Shown one piece after another: positions 55,311 through 64,000 of a DNA stretch of 64,000 nucleotides; position 1 is the first letter of the stretch; the number at the start of each line of letters is the position of its first letter. Made by a program: the position numbers and the translations under genes. The notes below the pieces were generated by a model. The model saw only the letters and a program-made list of their open reading frames with translations, was not told the DNA's origin and did no database searches. The stretch comes from Pseudoips prasinana (taxonomy: Eukaryota; Arthropoda; Insecta; Lepidoptera; Nolidae): assembly GCA_951640165.1 (NCBI GenBank), contig OX621244.1:13658001-13722000 (forward strand). The letters are read 5' to 3'.

Positions 55311-56540
55311 TGACTTGATGTTTAACTTCGTCGATCGCTTGGGGGACGGTTAGTGGATTCACAGGCTTCTGTGGCCAGTCTCAGATTATAGGGCAAAGAA
55401 AATACACAAAAGCACATGAAAACTATCTTTTACACTTCTAATCTAAATAATCTTAAATATAATATTTGGCACTTCACATTGAGATATATTCTTTGTATAT
55501 ATATAATGTATACTAATAAACGACCGAGGTATGTAAATATATAAACAGTATAGGTACATATAGCTCATGGGATGCGTTCGTGACGATGAAGCGATTTCCA
55601 TGATTTATGGTCACTCAAAAATTACACATATACATGTATAGTACACATATAGCTTATGGAAAGCGTTCTGTCATTTATGTTTCGTTAGTTCATAGCAATA
55701 TCTTCAAGTTTCCTGAACTATTATGTTACACTTTGCATAGAGGATGCAGCAAATAGGGAGTACTGAAATCTACAGAACCAGTCTACTAAATTAAGTGAGT
55801 TAGACGTATAATATTTAGCAGACTGGTTCTGTATATTAACAGAAAAAAGGTAAATCATGAATTATATCACAGACACCCAAATGTTTAAACAAACCATTCA
55901 ACTATCAATAGCGTGCACCGTAACAAATGCGATTAGAACCGCGCTGTAGTCCCAACACATGCTTAGGGGGGAATTAAAAAGCAAGTTTAAAAAAAATACA
56001 ACCTCCTTTGTGTCGATGAAATTCGCTTTATCCCGTAAACCGGAATCCGCGACCCTCCCAACAAAATAATGCTAATCATAATGGCATTACATTCATTCGT
56101 TGGATTTTGTCAAGTATCCGAGATAGGTCTCGAATTCTTTTCATTCATTTTCTCGTTCTTTGTGATTTTCTCGTTATAAAACATTCATTTAAACGGCGGC
56201 ATCGATTGTGTCGGCTAATTCGAAATACGATTAGCTAATTGTGTAAAAGACGTTTAATGCGGAATTCTTTGATTCGTACCTACTTTCTTCTTATAGAGTG
56301 TAGTTTATGTATTTCGCCTTTATTTAAAACCAGTTACTGTACCTAATGGAAATGTATGTAAACTAAATTTACGAGTCTTTAGTTCTTTTCTATATTTTAC
56401 AACTGGGTCACAGGTCAAGCGGTTACCATAGTCTTTGTCGCTTGCAAAACAGTTGATTCTACTCACGCATTACCTTTTTTCCCTTCACTAAATAAGCTCA
56501 GGCGATGACGAAAATGTAGCGTTCTAATAATACATAATAA
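55311..56540. other. No gene recognised
   Basis: A hairpin with arms CAGAACCAGTCT.CTAAATT and its inverse lies at about 55772-55838. The rest is featureless and AT-rich. Confidence 0.5.
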
Positions 56541-56544
56541 TAAT

Positions 56545-57005
56545 AATATCCTGGGACATTATTTGCACACGGCCATCTGATCCCGAACTAAGCAGAGCTT
56601 GGACTATAGAAACCAGATCACTGTATTTTTTTAACGTCTACGCCCGCACGAGGGATCTTGTCCCTGCGTCGCGGGGTACTTTACAAACATATAATAGACG
56701 GGCACAAATTACATCCAGACTCAGAACAACTATTTGTGGGTCACACAAATAGTTGTCCGGCGCGGGACTCGAACACGCGACACGAAGTGGCGAAACCCCT
56801 GTCTTAGCCGCTGCGCCACACGTGCAGTCAATACTACATATACTACTAGTTCTTTGGAAAATACATACTTATATTGATATTTACCCCCAGACTCAAGACA
56901 AACAGACATGTTTATGCACACAAATATCTCTTCTGGGTGGGAATCGAATCCACAACCTCCGGCGTGAAAAGCAGGCATTTGCCACCACGCCAACAGCCCT
57001 GTTCT
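56545..57005 (-). mobile_element. SINE family D, split by a family B SINE
   Basis: 56545-56625 has TCCTGGGACATTATTTGCAC to ACCAGATCACTG. 56835-57005 has ACATACTTATATTG, CCAGACTCAAGACAAACAGA, GGTGGGAATCGAATCCACAA and CACGCCAACAGCCC. The two parts are contiguous family D sequence. Confidence 0.85.
56626..56832 (-). mobile_element. SINE family B inside the family D SINE
   Basis: GCCCGCACGAGGGATCTTGT, GCGGGGTACTTTACAAACAT, CGCGGGACTCGAACACGCGA and TAGCCGCTGCGCCACACGTG, full length in antisense. It is younger than its host SINE. Confidence 0.9.
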
Positions 57006-57670
57006 CCAAATGGGTACGCGGAGCACTAGTGTACTTTACAAACATACAAAAGACGGACAGTAAGTACATCCAGACTGAGTGTTTGTCAAAAACTATATCC
57101 AGATAGTAAAACAACATTTGTCAAAATACAACGCCATTTGGCGACAATATCTCCGAACTTCGACAACAATATAACCTTAATGTCGACTTTACAAACCATT
57201 AGTACAACTGATACAAAATATTTTGACGTTTTCTACCACCAAATATGTATTGGTCTTTAGGGACTGCGCCCATTAGATCCCTGGAAACACATAATGAATA
57301 GCAGACAGCGCCGAAGATCGATTCGATTTATGCGTTTTTTGCCAAATCACACAAAGGACCCTATTTATTGACAGATAATAGAATCCAGAGAGCATAGGGA
57401 ACAGTTGGCGGGAATCGATTCTACTTGTAACGTGGTTAGTTATGGTTATCCAAATCACATGTTGATTTGATCCCGCATAATTAAGTTAATGTGGTATGTC
57501 TTATCCAATAATTATTCAGCGGTTGCATCAAACATCTGTTTTTGAACTTTTATGGAAGGCGTCGTACTTATCCCGTAAGCTGCGATCGTGTCATAGAAAC
57601 GGGAACGCTATTGTTTAACTTTTGTGTGTGGTATGTGTGATTAATACAATATTATAGAGCTCAATAAACA
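57006..57670. other. No gene recognised
   Basis: Unique-looking sequence apart from a 5'-truncated SINE-like scrap at about 57035-57075 (TTTACAAACATACAAAAGAC). Confidence 0.4.
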
Positions 57671-57671
57671 G

Positions 57672-57900
57672 GTCTTTTGGCGTGGTTTGCAAATGCAGGT
57701 CGTGGGTACGATTCCCACCCAGGAATATTTGTGTGCATGAATATGTCTGTTTGTCCTGGGTCTGGGTGTAATTATCTATATACGTATGTATTTACAAAAA
57801 AAGTAGTATATGTAATATATATCCGTTACCTGTTTTCCATAGCACAAGCTCTGCTTAGTTTGGGATCAGATGGTCGTCCATGAATAATAATTATTATTAT
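57672..57900 (+). mobile_element. SINE family D, sense
   Basis: TTTTGGCGTGGTTTGCAAAT, GGTCGTGGGTACGATTCCCA (B box), TGTCTGTTTGTCCTGGGTCT, AGTAGTATATGTAATATATA and AGTTTGGGATCAGATGGTCG. Confidence 0.85.
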
Positions 57901-58905
57901 TTATTACAGGATATTATTATTATTAAAAGAACAAAAATAAAATTTGCTGGCGAAACTATGTGCGTTGCATTATTACATGGATATAATGAGCGGTATACAA
58001 ATCCTGCGCGACAAGTATTATTGAGATTTCTAGCGCCCAGTCACAGCTCATAACCTGGAATTTGGCGGTTCTACACGATAGTATGTATACGTTGACGGTG
58101 TGGTTAAATAAGGCTAGTACTTGATAACACCTCACTCCACCGCTAATTCGAGGAGGTCCGCAGGTATGTAAGGCACCAGCCGGGGGTTGCGGAAATACCC
58201 GCGAAAAAAAGGCTAGTACTTGATGTTCTGACATGACTAGCCTAAGAAGGCTAGAAAGCCTAAAGATAAAAAATACAAAAAAATATGTCAGACCGAGCGC
58301 GATGCGGAATTAATTCTTCCTTTTTATCGTTTATAATTGCAATTTTATTATATAAGTAATCAACATATTAACCAATAACTACCATTTCTGCCATGTTAAA
58401 TAATCCTTTGTATTGAAGACAACACTAAGAGATGACTTGTCACTGTTATTATTAATAGCATAGTCGCCTAGTCGTTAGAAAAGAGTTATTATAAACAATT
58501 ATTCAGAATATCAAAGTTCATTGAATAATGACATCAATTTATCATCAACGTCGTAGTGTAGTGCTGATTCATTAGGGAAATGAACTACGACAGGCGCCGA
58601 TGGATGTTTTTTCTTTTCTCATCTTTCATCTGAACAACAGAGTAAGGATGCGCGTGTAATAAAAACGTAGATTTAACATTTTCAGCGGTTCTTCAAAAAC
58701 ATCCAGGTTTGTAGAGCTGCGAGGGTGGGGGAAGATATGCTGTTATCGTTAGTTCTGTTAGGCGTTAGTAGAACTAAAGAGGGTCTTGTTACAGTGGTGG
58801 GTAGCACGCTAGAATCGTCTGATGAGTGGTTCTGATTTACAACTTCCTGAATGAGCGGGCGGTACGTTGGTATTGCACTTGATGAAACAACTTGTTTAGG
58901 AAAAT
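57901..58905. other. No gene recognised
   Basis: GGCTAGTACTTGAT is repeated at about 58111 and 58211, around an unusual GC-rich AGCCGGGGGTTGCGGAAATA patch. No coding signal. Confidence 0.4.
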
Positions 58906-58907
58906 AT

Positions 58908-59224
58908 TTTTATATATAAAATCGTGGAAAAGTCAAAACTGTACATTGAATATTTTTTTAAAAGGATACTTGGGTCGTGATCTACAGTCGATATCGAAGC
59001 CAAAAATATAGTTTTTAGAATTTTTGTCTGTGTGTCTGTTTGTCTGTATGTATGTTCGGGCTAAACTCAAAAAGTACTGCATGGATTTACTTCAGATTTT
59101 GCATAGATATTACTAAGAGGTCGGGTCAACATATAGGCTACATATTATCACGCTATCACCAACGGGGGAGGAGCTGTGATGATTTATAAAATTTAACGCG
59201 GGTAAAACCGCAGGGCACAGCTAG
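58908..59224 (+). mobile_element. Non-autonomous Helitron, copy 2
   Basis: AAATCGTGGAAAAGTCAAAA, a TCTG microsatellite, GAGGTCGGGTCAACATATAG and the 3' hairpin ACGCGGGTAAAACCGC, then CACAGCTAG followed by T. The body matches 22491-22801. Confidence 0.85.
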
Positions 59225-59267
59225 TAAGTAATAATCATTGAGTAGTGTACTACTAGAGTGTTTCATT

Positions 59268-59495
59268 TGTCTGTCACAGTATTCTTAACGGTACTAGCTT
59301 CTGCGAAAGACATTGCCTTTCACGCCGAAGGTTGTGGGTTCGATTCCCCCCAACGACAGATATTTGTGTGCATGAACATGTCTGTTTGCCGTACGTCTGG
59401 GTGTAATTATTTACAAAAGAAAAGTAGTAAATATATGTAGTATATCAGTTATCTGATTTCCATGGTCCGCTTATTTTGGGATCATCTGATCCCAA
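59268..59495 (+). mobile_element. SINE family D, sense
   Basis: CCTTTCACGCCGAAGGTTGT, GGGTTCGATTCCCCCC (B box), TGTGCATGAACATGTCTGTT and AAAGTAGTAAATATATGTAG. A partial antisense copy follows at about 59675-59765. Confidence 0.8.
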
Positions 59496-60100
59496 GCTAA
59501 GCCTATATCCTTTTCTTGTGCTGAATCCGCGCCTATTAGCTCATAAATAGCAATGAAAAGCCTAGACCCGACTGAAAAATTGGCAGGTATGGAAACAGTA
59601 CTTAAGCCTAGTAAGAGGCTTGCTGAACGGCCTGATCAACTCTGATACTATCGTTAGCATAGCTGCCCATGCGAATCTTGGGACAAATAACACACTGCCA
59701 TCTGAACCCAAACTGGGCATAGCCTATACTATGGCAACCAGACAACTGATAAACATATGCTACTGCAGCTGGCTTCTCTAGTTGCAATTCTCTCGTTTTA
59801 TGAGGCTATAGCCTCTTTACATCATTCTGTCTCCTGCTTTACTCTGGAGGGAAGTGGAACAATTCATTTTCTAACTCCTCCTTTTATTTCTTTCTGATTA
59901 AATTCGTTGCGGGATCCAAGACAGTTAAAGCGATTCCCCGGGACATGCCTGAGCCTCACCGCTCAGTGTCATTTCATTGTGTACCACTGTTGATCCTGGC
60001 TTACAGGAGTTGCAGTGGTGGGTAAGAGGGAGGAACTAGTCCCGAATAAAATAAAACATGATAAACATACTCATATATTTCTAAATACATACATTAATCG
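59496..60100. other. Mixed repeat scraps, no gene
   Basis: 59580-59670 resembles family E tail (GGCCTGATCAACTCTGATAC). 59675-59765 is a partial family D SINE (CTTGGGACAAATAACACACT). 59815-60060 is a moderately GC-rich unrecognised block with GATCCAAGACAGTTAAAGCG. Confidence 0.4.
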
Positions 60101-60102
60101 AC

Positions 60103-60300
60103 TGCACGAGTGGCGCAGCGGCTAAGCCTGTCACCTTGCTGCTTCGTGTCGCGGGTTCTCGTCCCGCGCCGTACAACTATTTGTGTGACCCATAAATAGA
60201 TGTTCTGGGTCTGGATGTAATTTGTATCCGTCTATTATATGTTTGTAAAGTAGCCCGCGACACAGGGATAAGATTCCATGGTACGTGCGTTGTCTTTAAA
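60103..60300 (+). mobile_element. SINE family B, sense
   Basis: GAGTGGCGCAGCGGCTAAGC (A box), GCGGGTTCTCGTCCCGC (B box), TTTGTGTGACCCATAAATAG and CGCGACACAGGGATAAG. Confidence 0.88.
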
Positions 60301-60309
60301 AAAATATAG

Positions 60310-60428
60310 ATAAATTTCACCAGACAAACAATCATGTTCATCACACAAAGATTTGTCCAGGGTGGGAATCGAACCCACGACTCCTGGCTTAGCAGTCAGA
60401 GTCGCTATCCACTACTCCAACCGGCCAA
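60310..60428 (-). mobile_element. SINE family D head, antisense
   Basis: CAGACAAACAATCATGTTCA, GGTGGGAATCGAACCCACGA and TTAGCAGTCAGAGTCGCTAT, then CCAACCGGCC. Confidence 0.8.
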
Positions 60429-60440
60429 TCAAAAATCTAA

Positions 60441-60685
60441 TAATAATATCTAGGGACAATGTCACACAGATCATCCTAGCCCCAAACTAAGCAAAGCTTG
60501 TACTATGGGTACCAGGCGACGATATACATACTTATATAGATAGATAAATACTTAAATACATAGAAAACATCCATGACTCAGAAACAAATATTCGTGCTCA
60601 TCACACAAATATTTGCACTTACCGGGATTCGAACCCAGGACCACCAGCTTCGTAGGCAGGAGCACTACCAACTAGGCTACGGTGA
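60441..60685 (-). mobile_element. SINE family C, full length
   Basis: TAGGGACAATGTCACACAGA through CGGGATTCGAACCCAGGACC and TACCAACTAGGCTACGGTGA. Nearly identical to 25925-26166. Confidence 0.92.
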
Positions 60686-61082
60686 TAAATAAATTTCTCC
60701 AGAGCCGAGATTGACATCGCGTTCACTACTTTCTGTGCTTGTATATGCTATTAAGCCATTATTACGAATAAAAAGTTAAACATTCACGATCACTATAGAT
60801 AAGGCTATCGATAACGGTCGCATTTTTTATACAAACTTGTTTCTGGGATGGACGTCGATCGAGTCAATAAGCTAATATTTAAATTTAAATTATGGTTGTG
60901 GGGTTTTTTGTTCAAATATTTGTTGAACTTTTCATCTAGGCGAATATAATTTCTATTGTATATTAATTATATTTAGTTTATTGGTTTTACAAATTCGTTG
61001 ATTATCGAATATCGAATCATTTATCCGATGTCATCGATTTGCAAATATATCTTATATGTTAAAGTCTTCTCTTATATCGTAT

Positions 61083-61235
61083 TACAATACAATACAAATA
61101 CTCTTTATTGTACACAAATATTACATTTAAAGTCAACAGTTGTATTAAATATGGTACAATGGGCGGTCTTATCGCTAACTGCGATCTCTTCCAGACAACC
61201 TTAGGATGGACAAAATCAGCAAGAAGAACAATTAA
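61083..61235 (-). mobile_element. LINE 3'-end fragment, antisense
   Basis: ACAATACAAATACTCTTTAT, GGCGGTCTTATCGCTAACTG and CGATCTCTTCCAGACAACCT. Same family as 8-115 and 13474-13530. Confidence 0.65.
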
Positions 61236-61274
61236 ACGAGTGATAGGGGTGTAGCACTTTAAGAAAGAAATCTA

Positions 61275-61501
61275 TCTATACATATAATAAAATCGTAGGA
61301 AAGTCAAAACTGTACATTGAATATATCTTAAAAAGGATACTTGGGGCGTGATCTTCAATCGATATCAAAATAAATTTTGGGTGAATATTACTAAGAGGTC
61401 GGGTCAACATATAGGCTACAAATTATCACGCTATCACCTACAGGGGAGGAGCTATGATAATTTATAAATTTAACGCGGGTAAAACCGCGTGGCACAGCTA
61501 G
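61275..61501 (+). mobile_element. Non-autonomous Helitron, copy 3 (internally deleted)
   Basis: Starts TCTATACATATAATAAAATC after A and ends GGCACAGCTAG before T. It lacks about 90 bp of the middle, including the TCTG microsatellite, present in copies 1 and 2. Confidence 0.9.
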
Positions 61502-61624
61502 TAGTAAATATAAATAGACTAGTCTGGTATTTTGTATTGTCAATGGCTCAATACTATATTTACAGATAAGGACATTACATTGTCTATTTTACCATCAACA
61601 TAGGTCTTTATCATTCATGTAAGA

Positions 61625-61800
61625 TTGACTGGCCTGTTAGTTTTAGTTGTTAGTGATCTTGACTGCTTAGCCAGAGGTCGTGGGTTCGTTTCCCACCCAG
61701 GATAAATCTTTGTGTCATGAGTACGATGGCTAAAGCTTAGCCTTGTTTCAGATCAGATGACAGTCTGTTAATTGTCTCAAGATACTTATTCTTATATTAT
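61625..61800 (+). mobile_element. SINE family D relative, sense, decayed
   Basis: GACTGGCCTGTTAGTTTTAG, GAGGTCGTGGGTTCGTTTCC (B box) and TTTCAGATCAGATGACAGTC. Confidence 0.6.
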
Positions 61801-61963
61801 TTAATTCAGCCGGCCCCTGACCTATGGCTCGTGGTCCATAAGGGTGCCCTTAGGTATTTGTCACTTAAGTGAAACTACTTGTTGAGAGCCTTACTAGCTG
61901 TTAAGTATCTTAAATTTCGTATATAATACTATAAAATTTTTATAACTGTAGCTGCTAACTTGT

Positions 61964-62545
61964 TAGGGTTCCGTAGCCAAATGGCAAAAACGGAACCTTT
62001 ATAGATTCATCATGTCTGTCTGTCTGTCCGTCCGTATGTCACAGCCACTTTTTTCCGGAACTATAAGAGCTGTATACTGTTGAAAATTGGTACGTAGAGG
62101 TATTCTGTAAACCTCATTAAGATTTTCACACAAAAATAGAAATATAACAATAATTTTGGGGGTTCCCCATACATAGCACTGAAACTCGAAATATTTTTTT
62201 TCATCGTACCCATACATGTGGGGTATCTGATTATTGAGGTTCCTAATATCATTTTTTTCTAAACTGAATAGTTTGCGCGAGAGACACTTTAAAAGTGGTA
62301 AAATGCGTGTCCCCCCCCCCCCCCTGTAACTTCTAAAATAAGAGAATGATAAAACTAAAAAAAATATATGATGTACATGACCATGCAAACTAACAACGAA
62401 AATTGGTTTGAACGAGATCTAGTAAGTAGTTTTTTTTAATACGTCATATATCGTAAACCGCAATTTTTATCTTTTGTTTAATCAACTGAAGTACTTGTTG
62501 CTACGGAACCCTTCATGGGCGAGTCCGACTCGCACTTGGCCGGTT
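61964..62545 (+). repeat. Long interspersed repeat, family G, copy 2
   Basis: AGGGTTCCGTAGCCAAATGG at the start and GCTACGGAACCCTTCATGGG near the end, so a short inverted GGGTTCCGTAGC pair is present. It shares its whole body with 32197-32838. The minus strand is open for 129 codons (61999-62388) and reads similarly in copy 1 (CENLN...GCDIRTDRQTDM), but the reading includes the TCTG microsatellite, so I do not call a gene. Confidence 0.88.
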
Positions 62546-62985
62546 TTCTTAAATATTTTTATGTGATAAAACAGATCGCACGCGTACTAGATTAAATTTA
62601 TATTTTAACTCTCTCTCTCACTACAATCTCAATATCTGCATCTATTGGTATAGAAAAATATAATTTATTTTATAAGTATGTTTTTGGTATTCTGTGTTTT
62701 CTTTTTATACATTATGTAAGTGTAGAATATACGATAATGTTTTAAAATCGGTTAGCTTTCTTTGACTCCTTTCATTTGTTTGCCATAATTACGTATTTCT
62801 AAGAAATTTTATAACGTAAGCAGTCCAATGATCTATTCACTAGTATATTTCGAATTGATTGAATGAGAGTACGGCTCTAATCTGAGTTTAGAGAAGAGAC
62901 TTAGATTAGAACTATGTCTATCTATTCATATTCATTTATTTCGTAAAGCCAGGTTACATTACAATAGTTGGAGTAATTGATAATA
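62546..62985. other. No gene recognised
   Basis: AT-rich sequence. Confidence 0.4.
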
Positions 62986-62989
62986 CTAA

Positions 62990-63080
62990 TAATAATATCC
63001 TGGGACATTATTTACACACACGGCCATCTGATCCCAAACTTAGCGGAGCTTGTTCTATGGAGACCAGATAACTGATGTTG
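62990..63080 (-). mobile_element. SINE family D 3' fragment, antisense
   Basis: AATATCCTGGGACATTATTT, CGGCCATCTGATCCCAAACT and GAGACCAGATAACTGATG, then unrelated sequence. Confidence 0.75.
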
Positions 63081-63499
63081 ATAGTCACAAAATAGAAACA
63101 AAATAGAATTCAAATAAAAATAAAAATCAAGTCCAAGTAGATTTAGTCAATCACTTACAATAAAATTTATTCTGTCTCTATCATAATAATTATGAATATG
63201 TATTCTATATGGATATACTACAGTATTATATTGTCTAGTATAGTATAATAGAGTATCTTATGTATATAATAATATGTTTGTAAACTTGTTATAAGTTATC
63301 AGTGTACTTTTTTTTTGGTATACTACACTTTGTGGCATTAGTTAAATTCAGTATACATACATACATTCAAAAGATGTCTGGAAGCTAACGCTCAACGGGA
63401 GAAGACCACGCATTGCATACTATATTCATTGTTTCAATGTAAAATGTTCTTTTTAATGTACAATCAGCCTCGATTTAGTGTTTGTCGTGTCTGTGTGTT

Positions 63500-63900
63500 T
63501 AACCTCCGACGCAAAAACGAGGGGGTGTTATAACTTTGACGTGTCTGTGTCAGTCAGTGGAATCGCTCACGAACGGATAAACCGATATTTAATGTTTTCT
63601 TTTTAATTTGCAAGGCGAATTACTAGGGAATTCTCTTAGCTATGTTTGATGAAAATCGGTCGAAGATAACTGCCACCATAAAATTCCGTACGTATAACCT
63701 CAATATGAGTATCAAATGAAAGGGCTTGACTAGTAAACTACTCTACACTATGATAAATTTCAAAACCAAGATGGCCGCCACCACAAAATAGCGAATTGAA
63801 TTTTTTTCACAATTTTCTCAATATTTATTTCAAATAAAAGGGCTTGACTACCCAGTAATATACAGTATTAAAAATGTTGGGGATTTTTAATTTACTGTTA
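63500..63900 (+). repeat. Interspersed repeat family H
   Basis: Starts with a short hairpin-like CCTCCGACGCAAAAACGAGG, then GTTATAACTTTGACGTGTCT and CGGATAAACCGATATTTAAT. It has an internal repeat of CTCAATAT..(12-20)..AAAGGGCTTGACTA at about 63700 and 63818. I know similar repeats as common in Lepidoptera; family name not assigned. Confidence 0.6.
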
Positions 63901-63952
63901 TTCATAAATCAGTAAATTTTTTTAAAAAAAGGACGCCCGAGCTAGTCAATCT

Positions 63953-64000
63953 GTTTCGCGGGGTACTTTACAAACATATAATAGACGGACACAAATTACA
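63953..64000 (-). mobile_element. SINE family B, 3' end, cut by the window edge
   Basis: CGCGGGGTACTTTACAAACA, TATAATAGACGGACACAAAT. It matches 56655-56715 and continues beyond the window. Confidence 0.85.

Noticed and set aside
56753..57106. 117-codon plus-strand frame over the nested SINEs
   Set aside because: Made of antisense SINE B and D sequence; not a protein gene.
60103..60180. Possible tRNA gene with good A and B boxes
   Set aside because: It is the head of a multi-copy SINE with the same long tail at six other places.
61999..62388. 129-codon minus-strand frame in the family G repeat
   Set aside because: It runs through a TCTG microsatellite and is broken in the other copy; treated as non-coding repeat.

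Overview
The window looks like nuclear DNA of a moth or butterfly (Lepidoptera). The evidence is its AT-rich composition, split genes with GT/AG introns, and a dense mix of repeats of the kinds found in Lepidoptera: tRNA-derived SINEs, Helitron fragments that end in CTAG and sit between A and T, 3' ends of RTE- and Jockey/CR1-like LINEs, and Tc1/mariner elements. The species cannot be named from sequence alone. No rRNA gene, no convincing single-copy tRNA gene and no CRISPR array was seen.

One host gene is clear. Six minus-strand exons between 15165 and 1136 join without a stop into 558 codons of an Apaf-1/Dark-type apoptosome protein: an N-terminal CARD, a P-loop (GMPGSGKT), Walker B (LLVLDE), a TTRD sensor, a GGPF turn, a winged-helix domain with an IHD motif, and the start of the superhelical region. 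All splice sites and phases agree. The expected WD40 exons are not seen and should lie beyond base 1. The introns are loaded with repeats: a complete Tc1-like element, a foldback element, SINEs (including an inverted pair) and a diverged tandem array.

From about 15.6 kb to the right end I see no second convincing host gene. This part is a layered repeat landscape. It holds a LINE with a 640-codon reverse transcriptase ORF (17345-19267) and a 5'-truncated relative (54130-54330). It also holds a complete 1282-bp mariner with an intact DD34D transposase (46283-47564), several Helitron relics, and a decayed THAP-domain fragment (about 33.0-33.3 kb). A decayed RNase H-bearing LINE lies at 28.3-29.4 kb. 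Several foldback/MITE elements have arms good enough to define their ends. The most unusual is a 2060-bp element with perfect 27-bp terminal inverted repeats that splits a SINE at 37774-39833 and has no superfamily I recognise. Nested insertions give a relative order of events at several places. One GC-richer stretch at 51.84-52.16 kb could be an unrecognised exon or gene relic.

The genes do not form a pathway here. The Apaf-1 gene is the only host function, and everything else is mobile DNA that has enlarged its introns and flank.
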